From: JBPYFK01 sp051984675
GTDB taxonomy: Bacteria > Actinomycetota > Actinomycetes > Mycobacteriales > Pseudonocardiaceae
Direction of reading: 5' to 3'
Assembly: GCA_051984675.1 (NCBI GenBank)
Contig: JBPYFK010000061.1
Span: forward strand, 1 to 43,469
DNA: 43,469 nt
Below the pieces are notes generated by a model that saw only the letters and a list, made by a program, of their open reading frames with translations, had not been told where the DNA came from and made no database searches. Both the position numbers and the translations under genes were made by a program. Positions 31,489-39,054 of this stretch are shown in pieces. Position 1 is the stretch's first letter. Each line of letters starts with the position of its first letter.

Positions 31489-32709
31489 TTAGAGGTTCGC
31501 CATCTTCTTCTGGAGGTTCTCGTCCAGCGTGGCGAGGAACTCCTCGGTGGTCAGGTAACCCTGGTCACCACCCACGAGCAGAGCGAGGTCCTTGGTCATC
31601 TTGCCGCTCTCGACGGTCTCGATCACGACCTGCTCCAGGCTCTGCGCGAAACCGACCACCTCGGGCGTGGAGTCCTGCTTGCCCCGGTGCTGCAGGCCGC
31701 GGGTCCAGGCGAAGATCGAGGCGATCGGGTTGGTCGAGGTCGGCTTGCCCTGCTGGTGCTGGCGGAAGTGCCGGGTCACGGTGCCGTGCGCCGCCTCCGC
31801 CTCCACCTTGCCGTCCTCGGTCATCAGCACCGACGTCATCAGGCCCAGCGAGCCGAAGCCCTGCGCGACCGTGTCGGACTGGACATCACCGTCGTAGTTC
31901 TTGCAGGCCCAGACGTAGCCGCCTTCCCACTTCATCGCGGTGGCGACCATGTCGTCGATCAGCCGGTGCTCGTAGGTCAGGCCCTTGGCCTCGAAGTCCT
32001 GCTTGAACTCGGCGTCGTAGATCTCTTGGAAGGTGTCCTTGAACATGCCATCGTAGGACTTGAGGATCGTGTTCTTGGTGGACATGTAGACCGGGTAGCC
32101 GCGCTCCAGGCCGTAGCGGAAGGACGCCCGCGCGAACTCCTGGATGGACCGCTTGTAGTTGTACATGGCCATCGCCACACCGCCGTCGGCGGGGAACTGG
32201 GCGACTTCCAGCTCGATCGGCTCGGAGCCGTCCTCCGGCGTGTAGGTGATGGTCACGGTGCCGGGACCGGGCACCTTGAAGTCGGTGGCCTTGTATTGGT
32301 CGCCGTGCGCGTGACGGCCGATCACGATCGGCTTCGTCCACCCCGGTACGTAGCGCGGGATGTTCGAGATCACGATCGGCTCCCGGAAGATGACGCCGCC
32401 AAGGATGTTGCGGATGGTGCCGTTGGGGCTGCGCCACATCTTCTTCAGGCCGAACTCCTCGACCCGCGCCTCATCCGGCGTGATAGTGGCGCATTTCACA
32501 CCGACGCCGTGCTTGTTGATGGCGTTCGCGGCGTCCACGGTCACCTGGTCATCGGTGGCGTCCCGGTGCTCGATCCCGAGGTCGTAGTAGTCCAGGTTGA
32601 TGTCCAGGTACGGGTGAATCAGCTTGTCCTTGATAAAGGACCAGATGATGCGGGTCATCTCGTCGCCGTCGAGCTCGACGACGGTGCCCGCGACCTTGAT
32701 CTTGCCCAT
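31489..32709 (-). CDS. icd: NADP-dependent isocitrate dehydrogenase (dimeric, eukaryote-like type)
   Basis: A 406-aa TCA-cycle enzyme that oxidises isocitrate to 2-oxoglutarate with NADP+ and Mg2+/Mn2+. It starts MGKIKVAGTVVELDGDEMTR and shows the substrate loop SPNGTIRNILGG, the metal-binding DDMVA and KNYDGDVQSD blocks, and the NADP-binding HGTVTRHFR. This is the roughly 400-aa homodimeric type rather than the 740-aa monomeric type found in other actinobacteria. ATG 32709 is followed by a fully conserved N-terminus. It stands alone with its own terminator, consistent with housekeeping expression. Confidence 0.96.
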   Translation of the reverse strand: MGKIKVAGTVVELDGDEMTRIIWSFIKDKLIHPYLDINLDYYDLGIEHRDATDDQVTVDAANAINKHGVGVKCATITPDEARVEEFGLKKMWRSPNGTIRNILGGVIFREPIVISNIPRYVPGWTKPIVIGRHAHGDQYKATDFKVPGPGTVTITYTPEDGSEPIELEVAQFPADGGVAMAMYNYKRSIQEFARASFRYGLERGYPVYMSTKNTILKSYDGMFKDTFQEIYDAEFKQDFEAKGLTYEHRLIDDMVATAMKWEGGYVWACKNYDGDVQSDTVAQGFGSLGLMTSVLMTEDGKVEAEAAHGTVTRHFRQHQQGKPTSTNPIASIFAWTRGLQHRGKQDSTPEVVGFAQSLEQVVIETVESGKMTKDLALLVGGDQGYLTTEEFLATLDENLQKKMANL

Positions 32710-32890
32710 GTGGCGGGGTGCTCCTCTCGCGAGAATGCAAGCGGTACAAGCGTACTGCTAACCACCCCGATTGTGCCCCGTCCCCGAGGTCCGCGTCACC
32801 GCCGTCACTGATCCTTTAGGCTGCCGACAGATGCTGATCAGCATCGCCTGGGGAATCTCGCCAGCCTGCAGCACGCACCGAGGGGACGGC

Positions 32891-33718
32891 ATGGCCACGG
32901 GACCAACGCACGCGATGAGCGGCTTAGCCGCATGGGCGGCTGTGACCGCGTTCGCCGGCGCCGGCGCGATCGGCCAACTCACGCCGAAGACCTGGGTCGT
33001 CGGTGCGACACTGGCCTCCGGCGCCGCCCTGCTCCCGGACATCGACCACCCGAAGGCGACAGTGGCGAGCACCTTCGGCGGGATCTCCCGTGGCATGTCC
33101 GCTGGAATCAGCGGGATCAGTGGAGTCGTGTACCGGCTGACCCGCACGCACCGAGACCCGGATCGGAAGGGCACTCACCGAGGTCTGACACACACCCTAG
33201 TCTTCGCGGTCCTGTCCGGGTTGGTCACCACGGCGATCGTGCAGTCCAGCGCCGGGTGGGCGCTCGGCGTGCTGATGTTCTTCTTCGCCGGCCTGGCGGT
33301 GCGCGGCATCATGCACTCCTGGTCCCCGAACCGGGACGCGCTGCTCATCGCGGTCGCGTCCCTGCTGCTGACGATCGCCTGCTGGGTCTGGGCCGGCGAC
33401 CAGCCGTCGAACGCGGCGGCGTTCGGGGTGGCGGTCATGGTCGGCTGCGTTGCCCACCTGGTCGGGGACGCCATCACCGAGGAAGGGTGCCCGATGCTGT
33501 GGCCGGTGCCGATCGGCTGGCGCACCTGGCACCCCATCGCTCCGCCGAGGCTGTTGCGGATGCAGACCGGCGGCCGGGTGGAGATGGTGCTGGTCGGACC
33601 GGCCCTGACGATCTCGGCCGTGATGCTCTCGGCGGTCGTGCTCTACCGCGTCGGCGCGGCGCCATGGCTGTCCCAGCTGGGGCTGCCACCGCAGGTGATG
33701 GCCTGGATCGGCCGTTGA
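32891..33718 (+). CDS. YdjM-family membrane-bound metal-dependent hydrolase
   Basis: A 275-aa membrane protein of the YdjM (LexA-regulated, DUF457) family. MATGPTHAMSGLAAWAA carries the first His; LLPDIDHPKATV and HRGLTHTLVFAVL carry further His/Asp residues for a metal; then come four or five hydrophobic segments, and late VGDAITEEGCPMLWP and GWRTWHPIA. Activity is predicted, not shown, in the family. ATG 32891 has GAGGGGAC upstream and fits the conserved start; an earlier frame start at 32771 adds 40 unrelated residues. No LexA box was recognised upstream. Confidence 0.87.
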   Translation: MATGPTHAMSGLAAWAAVTAFAGAGAIGQLTPKTWVVGATLASGAALLPDIDHPKATVASTFGGISRGMSAGISGISGVVYRLTRTHRDPDRKGTHRGLTHTLVFAVLSGLVTTAIVQSSAGWALGVLMFFFAGLAVRGIMHSWSPNRDALLIAVASLLLTIACWVWAGDQPSNAAAFGVAVMVGCVAHLVGDAITEEGCPMLWPVPIGWRTWHPIAPPRLLRMQTGGRVEMVLVGPALTISAVMLSAVVLYRVGAAPWLSQLGLPPQVMAWIGR

Positions 33719-33839
33719 CGGGCACTCCTACCCTTGGCGCAGGCCCCGCCTTGGGGTCCCCCTATTGGTGAGCGGGGCAATCGACCGATGCGAAAGGTGA
33801 GCCGAGTCACCTAGTCTCAGACTGGCGGAGGTGATGGGG

Positions 33840-34046
33840 ATGAAGGCAGCCGTAGGCGACCAACTCCACGTGCACGGCCGCACGGTAGAGCAGCCGGACC
33901 GAACCGGGACGATCATCGAAGTGCGCGGTGACAACGGGGAACCGCCCTACATGGTGCGTTTCGACGACGGTCACCAGGGCTTGGTGTATCCCGGCGGGGA
34001 CTGCTCGATCGAAGTGCCGGAGTCGAGAAAGCCCGAGAAGGCCTGA
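33840..34046 (+). CDS. DUF1918 domain protein
   Basis: A 68-aa protein that fits DUF1918, a small SH3-like beta-barrel family of actinobacteria: MKAAVGDQLHVHGRTVEQPD, RTGTIIEVRGDNGEPPYMVR, FDDGHQGLVYPGGDCSIE. GGAGG at 33827-33831 is 8 nt before ATG 33840, which beats the ATG at 33834 and the GTG at 33831. Function is unknown. A strong terminator follows 25 nt after the stop. Confidence 0.9.
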   Translation: MKAAVGDQLHVHGRTVEQPDRTGTIIEVRGDNGEPPYMVRFDDGHQGLVYPGGDCSIEVPESRKPEKA

Positions 34047-34071
34047 GGTCAGGCCCGAGACAGCGTCGTGT

Positions 34072-34106
34072 CACGGCCGGCTCCCGGGTAGCGGGAGCCG
34101 GCCGTG
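34072..34106. terminator. Strong terminator after the DUF1918 gene
   Basis: CACGGCCGGCTCCCG (34072-34086) and CGGGAGCCGGCCGTG (34092-34106) form a perfect 15-bp stem with a GGTAG loop. Confidence 0.9.
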
Positions 34107-34279
34107 GCCGGCCTGAACTCGCCAGGGGAAGGACACGAAGAACTCACAGATGCGGACACTCCCGGCGCGGTTCCTACACGCGGGGTGGTCACATACGTAA
34201 CACTGCGCACCGGCCGACTACAGGGTGGTGACATGATCTTCCCCAGTTGATCGCACCGGGCCGGCGAGGAGGCGGTGAA

Positions 34280-35134
34280 GTGTTGCGCGATGGCCAGCTG
34301 TCGGGGATGGCCGATCTGACCGCATCGTTCGGGGACCGGGGCGGACAACTGTCCGTCCCGCTGCCCGAGGGGCAGGTCCTTCAGGAACAGTCTTCGCTGA
34401 TCGCGCTCAGCGCCGCTGAGCACGCCGACCGGCCGCTGTGCTGGCTCAGCGACGAGCCGCCGTCGCCGCAGCTCGTCGCGGCGCTGCGAGCCGACCACCC
34501 GAGGTCCGGGTTGTGGCCGTTGCTGCTGTGCGACGAAGACGAGGTCTACGGCGAGCGCTGCACCATCGGGGTTGTTCCCCCCGAGCCGATCGAGCACATC
34601 GAACGCTGGCTGCCGGCATCGGTGATGGCGCGGATCTGGGACGGGCTGTGCCAGGCCGACGACGAGTTCGGCCCCGCCTACGACCTCGACATGCTCGACC
34701 CGTTCGACTTCACCTGTCCGGGTCTGGCGCCTTCCGGGAACCTGCTCGCCGACCCGGACATCCTCGCCACCCAGCAGCTCGGGCGGTTCATCGACGGCGA
34801 CACCCGCCTCGCGCTGGTGCCGGTGCGCCGGGGCGCCGACGTCCTCACCGTCCTCGGCTGGGCGGGCGCGTCCAACCACGTCTCCCGCACGGCGGGGCTG
34901 TCCGCCCTGCTGCGCAGCTGGGAGGAGCGATTCGGGGCGCGGGTGCTGCGCCTCGGCCCCGACCGGCTGGTGGTCAGCGTGGCGGCGCCACCGCTGGACG
35001 CCCGGCACGCGGCGGCGGTCGCCGCCGAGCACTGGGCGTTCTGCCCGGACCGGATCGTGCAGGAGTCGGGCAGCATCGGCACGTACTCGGCGGAGATCCG
35101 GGGTCGCCGCACCTGGTCGTTCTGGTGGGAATGA
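34280..35134 (+). CDS. DUF4253 domain protein
   Basis: A 284-aa protein. Its C-terminal half matches DUF4253: TLALVPVRRG-like strand (residues about 185-195), FGARVLRLGPDRLVVSVAAPP, HAAAVAAEHWAFCPDRIVQ and the ending RRTWSFWWE. The N-terminal half has RSGLWPLLL and acidic stretches, also usual for the family. Function is unknown; the family is scattered in actinobacteria and sometimes found with polymorphic toxins. GTG 34280 is chosen because GAGGAGG ends 7 nt upstream; the longer frame from TTG 34247 lacks a site. It converges on the DUF3017 gene with 33 bp between stops. Confidence 0.85.
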   Translation: MLRDGQLSGMADLTASFGDRGGQLSVPLPEGQVLQEQSSLIALSAAEHADRPLCWLSDEPPSPQLVAALRADHPRSGLWPLLLCDEDEVYGERCTIGVVPPEPIEHIERWLPASVMARIWDGLCQADDEFGPAYDLDMLDPFDFTCPGLAPSGNLLADPDILATQQLGRFIDGDTRLALVPVRRGADVLTVLGWAGASNHVSRTAGLSALLRSWEERFGARVLRLGPDRLVVSVAAPPLDARHAAAVAAEHWAFCPDRIVQESGSIGTYSAEIRGRRTWSFWWE

Positions 35135-35167
35135 CGGCCGGTGGCCACGACGGGACTACAGGCGGGA

Positions 35168-35461
35168 CTACAGGCGCGGTCCACCGATGATGGTCATGGC
35201 GACGTAGATGATCAGCAGTCCGAGACCGCCGTAGAGGCCGATGTCGATCGCTCGTGAGCGGATCGCCAGCAGACCGACCCGCTCACGGGACAGGAACGCG
35301 CGCAGCGCTGCGGCCAGCAGCAGGGCGGCGCCCAGAAGGACCGTCCCCTGCCGCCAGTGGTCCATGACCACGCGGAGCAGCCCGATCAGGACGAACAGTC
35401 CTACCAGGGCGAACGGCACGTGAACCGAGGCGCGGAGGCGCTCGCCGAAGCGCTCGATCAT
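35168..35461 (-). CDS. DUF3017 small membrane protein
   Basis: A 97-aa protein with three hydrophobic helices (about residues 15-35, 40-58, 74-92): FALVGLFVLIGLLRVVMDHW, GTVLLGAALLLAAALRAFL, GLYGGLGLLIIYVAMTI. It matches DUF3017, which in actinobacteria commonly follows folD. Its start overlaps the folD stop by 4 bp (ATGA). Function is unknown; the fixed neighbourhood points to a link with folate or one-carbon metabolism, or merely an old operon. Confidence 0.9.
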   Translation of the reverse strand: MIERFGERLRASVHVPFALVGLFVLIGLLRVVMDHWRQGTVLLGAALLLAAALRAFLSRERVGLLAIRSRAIDIGLYGGLGLLIIYVAMTIIGGPRL

Positions 35462-36330
35462 GCCCGTACGCCCGTGTCCTGACGTTCGGCGGCCTCGACG
35501 ACGTTGGTGAGCAGCATGGCGCGGGTCATCGGCCCGACACCGCCAGGGTTCGGGGAGAGGAAGCCGGCGACCTCAGCCACGTCCGGGTGCACGTCACCGG
35601 CCGGACCACCGTCCGAGCGCGTCACCCCGACATCGAGCACGGCAGCGCCGGGCTTGACCATGTCCGGCGTGATCAGGTTCGGCTTACCGGCCGCCGCGAC
35701 CACGATGTCCGCCCGGTTGACCTCGGCCGCGAGGTCCTCGGTGCCGGTGTGGCACAGCGTGACCGTGGCGTTCTCGCTGCGCCGTGTCAGCAGCAGTCCC
35801 AGCGGTCGCCCGACGGTGATGCCACGCCCCACGACCGCGACCCGGGCGCCTTCGATCTTCACGCCGTGCCGGCGCAGCAACTCGACGATCCCGCGCGGCG
35901 TGCACGGCAGCGGCGCCGGCTCGCCGAGCACGAGCCTCCCGAGGCTCATCGGGTGCAGGCCGTCGGCGTCCTTGGCCGGGTCGATCCGTTCCAGCAGCGC
36001 CCCCGAATCCAGGTGGCGCGGAACCGGAAGCTGGACGATGTAGCCGGTGCAGGCCGGGTCGCCGTTGAGCTCGTCGAGCACGGTCTCGACGTCGGCCTGG
36101 CTCGCGTCCGCCGGCAGCTCCTTGCGGATCGAGTGGAGACCGACCTTCGCGCAGTCGTTGTGCTTGCCGCGCACGTAGGAGTGCGATGCCGGGTCGTCGC
36201 CGACCAGCACGGTCGCCAGACCGGGGACGACTCCCCGGTTGGCCAGTTCCGCCACCCGGGGGCGGAGCTCGCTGAAGATGGCGTCCTTGGTGGCCCTGCC
36301 GTCGAGAATCGTGGCGCTCACGGCGCTCAT
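35458..36330 (-). CDS. folD: Bifunctional methylenetetrahydrofolate dehydrogenase / methenyltetrahydrofolate cyclohydrolase
   Basis: A 290-aa FolD. It interconverts 5,10-methylene-, 5,10-methenyl- and 10-formyl-tetrahydrofolate with NADP+. The active-site block SYVRGKHNDCAKVGL carries the catalytic Lys; IVQLPVPRHL, KDADGLHP and the NADP-binding VVGRGITVGRPLGLLL follow, and FLSPNPGGVGPMTRAMLLTN is at the end. Length and motifs are canonical. ATG 36330 overlaps the stop of the DMT transporter gene and its own stop overlaps DUF3017, so it is in a tightly coupled operon. Confidence 0.96.
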   Translation of the reverse strand: MSAVSATILDGRATKDAIFSELRPRVAELANRGVVPGLATVLVGDDPASHSYVRGKHNDCAKVGLHSIRKELPADASQADVETVLDELNGDPACTGYIVQLPVPRHLDSGALLERIDPAKDADGLHPMSLGRLVLGEPAPLPCTPRGIVELLRRHGVKIEGARVAVVGRGITVGRPLGLLLTRRSENATVTLCHTGTEDLAAEVNRADIVVAAAGKPNLITPDMVKPGAAVLDVGVTRSDGGPAGDVHPDVAEVAGFLSPNPGGVGPMTRAMLLTNVVEAAERQDTGVRA

Positions 36331-37388
36331 CGTCGCAGATCCGGTGCGGCGTCAGAGCGCCTGGTCCAGCGTGCCAGCGGCGCGGCCGGCAGCACGGTCA
36401 CACCCGCGGCGACCAGCGTCAGGACGATCCCCACCAGAGTCGTCGTCGCCACCCGCGTCCCGGGGGTCGGGACGAGCAGGTCGAGCGCGAGGGCGCCGAC
36501 GAGCTGACCGACGATCATCCCCAGCGACAGCAGCAGCACGCCGGTCGAGCGGACCAGCATGGACGCTCCTCCGATGATCACGATGCCGAGCAGTCCCCCG
36601 GTGTACAGCCACGCCTGAGACGGTGGCGCGGCGGGCACGCCGCGGACGGCGATCTCCACCGCGAGCGCGAGCACGAGCGCGGCCGTTCCGGTGGCGAAGT
36701 TGATCGCGGCGGCGGCGATGGCCGAGTCCCCGGTCTCCTTGACCCGCCCGTTCACGGCCTGCTGCCAGGCAGTGCCGATGCCGGCCAGTGCGGGCACGAC
36801 CACCAGCCAACCCGCTGTCAGCCCGTCGAACCGCGTCGACAGCGCCACCCCGACGGCGACGACCGCGAGCACCGCACCGACCACGCGCGGTGGGGTGATC
36901 GCCTGCGGCCCACCCGGTCCGACACCCAGGCGGTCGACGAGCAACCCGCTGGCGACCTGACCAGCCACGACGGCGACCGTGAACAGCGCGACGCCGAGGG
37001 CAGCCGCCGACAGCCCCTGGCTGAGCACGAGGTAACCGCCGCAGACACCGCCCAGGCACTGCCACCACCGCAGCTGTCCGCGGTCCGAGCGCACGGCGAC
37101 GGCGACTCGCCGGGCGCCGCGCCGACCGGCCGGCACCGCGAGCACCAACACCGTCAGCACGATCAGACCGATCCCGAAGGAGATCACCGCGGCGGCGACG
37201 CCGTCATGCAGACGCGCACCCAGGGTGCCGTTGATCCGCGACTGGATGGCGAGCAACGCGCCGATGCCGATCGAGCCGAGCAGCCCGAACCCCCGACGCA
37301 TCTGCTTCGGCGCGTCCCGCTGCGGGATCGGCTGCCCCTCGTGCCGGGCGTTCAAGCCAGGCCGCGCGTTCGAACCAAAGTTGGTCAC
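36327..37388 (-). CDS. DMT-family transporter (duplicated YdcZ/DUF606 domains)
   Basis: A 353-aa membrane protein with two similar halves of about five helices each, as in fused DMT/YdcZ transporters. Each half begins with a short segment ending in an N-G/R motif: AIQSRINGTLGARL in the first, AWQQAVNGRVKETG in the second. Substrate unknown. GTG 37388 is chosen because it overlaps the MFS stop as GTGA, which continues the operon's coupling pattern; the first 35 residues are polar and lack family similarity, so a downstream start is possible. The stop overlaps the folD start. Confidence 0.82.
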   Translation of the reverse strand: MTNFGSNARPGLNARHEGQPIPQRDAPKQMRRGFGLLGSIGIGALLAIQSRINGTLGARLHDGVAAAVISFGIGLIVLTVLVLAVPAGRRGARRVAVAVRSDRGQLRWWQCLGGVCGGYLVLSQGLSAAALGVALFTVAVVAGQVASGLLVDRLGVGPGGPQAITPPRVVGAVLAVVAVGVALSTRFDGLTAGWLVVVPALAGIGTAWQQAVNGRVKETGDSAIAAAAINFATGTAALVLALAVEIAVRGVPAAPPSQAWLYTGGLLGIVIIGGASMLVRSTGVLLLSLGMIVGQLVGALALDLLVPTPGTRVATTTLVGIVLTLVAAGVTVLPAAPLARWTRRSDAAPDLRR

Positions 37389-38632
37389 GTGGCACCAGTG
37401 TGCTCTACACGCCCGGTGGCGGGAACAGTCCCGGCCAGAACTGCGGCGAGCGCCATCATCGTCCCGGCTGCCGCTGCCGCGACGGCCGGTCCACCATGGT
37501 CCAGCAGCGCTCCGGCCAGGGGCGCGGACAACGACGTCGCGGCGGTGATCGCGGTCGACACCCACCCGAACGCCTCCGCTCGCCGCCCTGGCGGGGCGAG
37601 GTCGTTGACGCGGCTGTTGGCGGCAGCCATGATCGGCGCGATCGTCGTACCGCTGACCAGCAGCAGAATCCCGAACAGCAGCGGCGACCCCGGGGCGCTG
37701 ACCGGTGGTAGCGCCGGAACCAGCACGATGGCGCCGAGCGCGGCTGCCGCGGCCCGCCGCCCCAGCCGTGGCGGACGGGTGGCGCTGGCCATGATCAGCC
37801 CGCCGGCCAGCGACCCGAGCGCCCAGATCCCCGCGAACACTCCCGCCAGCACGGGCTCCCCGCGCTGCCGTGCCCAACTGGTCATCACCAGGTCATCAGC
37901 CATCAAGCCGCCGATCAGGCAGACGAAGAGCAGCAGCATCCGCGGGAAGGCGGGCGCGGCCAGCAGCGATCGAGTGCGCGGGCTCGGCGGGTCGCTCCTG
38001 GCGACTGGCCCGCAGATGCCCGCCCGACGCAAGGCGTGGGCCAGCCCCAGCGACCCGATCAGCGCCCAGGCCGCGCACAGCAGCACCCCGGCTGCCGGGT
38101 TGGTCGCCGCGATGACGCCGGCCGCGAGCACGGGCCCGACGATGTAGAGCAGCTCTTGCAGTGTCGCTTCGACCCCGAAAGCCGCCTGCACGGCCACACC
38201 CCCGGCGAGCCGGGCGAAACTGGACCGCCCGGTCTGCCCCGCCGGTGGCGCGAACAGCCCGGTCAGCGCCGCGAGCGGGAGCGCGAGCACGAACAGTTTC
38301 GCCGGAAGGATCGCGAGGGCGCCGAGCCCGGAGGCGTAGACAACGCCCGTATACACCATGACCTTCGACGGTGAGGTTCGGTCGGCGATCCGCCCGCGCC
38401 ACGGCCCGGCCACTCCCTGACCGGCCCCCAGTGCCATGACCGTGACACCGGCCAGCGCGTACGACCCGGTCCACCCGGCGACCAGGAAGGTCAACGCCAG
38501 CGACGTCGACGTCCGCTCCAGGCGGCCGACCAGCGACCACGCCAGCACGGACGGCAGATGCGGGGCCGCGCTGAGCCGCCGGTAAGGCGCGAGCAGACGA
38601 GCTGGGAGGGAGTCGTTCCGGGAGGCGGACAT
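37385..38632 (-). CDS. MFS transporter
   Basis: A 415-aa major facilitator protein with about 12 helices: SLALTFLVAGWTGSYALAGV, GAGQGVAGPWRGRIADRTSP (the loop between helices 2 and 3 with GxxxDR), RRAGICGPVAR linker in the middle, and the second half to PLAGALLDHGGPAVAAAAAG. It fits the drug-efflux/uptake-like MFS group with no clear substrate. ATG 38632 follows GAGGGGCG. It is the first gene of the MFS-DMT-folD-DUF3017 operon, in which every junction overlaps by 4 bp. Confidence 0.87.
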   Translation of the reverse strand: MSASRNDSLPARLLAPYRRLSAAPHLPSVLAWSLVGRLERTSTSLALTFLVAGWTGSYALAGVTVMALGAGQGVAGPWRGRIADRTSPSKVMVYTGVVYASGLGALAILPAKLFVLALPLAALTGLFAPPAGQTGRSSFARLAGGVAVQAAFGVEATLQELLYIVGPVLAAGVIAATNPAAGVLLCAAWALIGSLGLAHALRRAGICGPVARSDPPSPRTRSLLAAPAFPRMLLLFVCLIGGLMADDLVMTSWARQRGEPVLAGVFAGIWALGSLAGGLIMASATRPPRLGRRAAAAALGAIVLVPALPPVSAPGSPLLFGILLLVSGTTIAPIMAAANSRVNDLAPPGRRAEAFGWVSTAITAATSLSAPLAGALLDHGGPAVAAAAAGTMMALAAVLAGTVPATGRVEHTGAT

Positions 38633-39054
38633 CGCCCCTCAGCATGTGGCGCATAGTGATCGCGCCGCGACCGAATATTTCATCGGATCGACTGATTCAT
38701 CTCGACGCAAGAGCCGGAAAGATTCACACACTGTGTCCGCAATCACCGGCAGACGGTGAAGGCGGGGGTTCCCCTGGTGGCAAAATCAACGGTTACACCC
38801 AGTTGATCTGATCTTCGCCAGCCGGGCACGGCTCGACTGCCGACCAGCAAAAACGATCAAGATAGGCCCGATCCGGTCCGTACCCACGGAAACGAACAGC
38901 CCCATGATGATCACGGTCCACGCTACCGATCGCGGTTGTGTGCTGCGGGTAAAGGGCGGAGTCGACCGGAGCACGCACGGTGGGGCGGCGCGTCGAGTAG
39001 CGTCTCGGCGGGGTGCGCGGTGTACGCCTGGCCGAGAGGGGGAGGATGTCACCC
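38633..39054. other. 422-bp divergent intergenic region
   Basis: The region separates the MFS operon (leftward) from the TNT-domain gene (rightward). I see no convincing gene, RNA or long palindrome in it. It should contain both promoters; GGGGGAGG at 39038-39045 is the ribosome binding site for 39055. Confidence 0.5.

Noticed and set aside
31093..32811. A 572-codon open frame on the plus strand opposite icd
   Set aside because: The minus strand carries a complete and conserved isocitrate dehydrogenase; the other frame has no recognisable motif.
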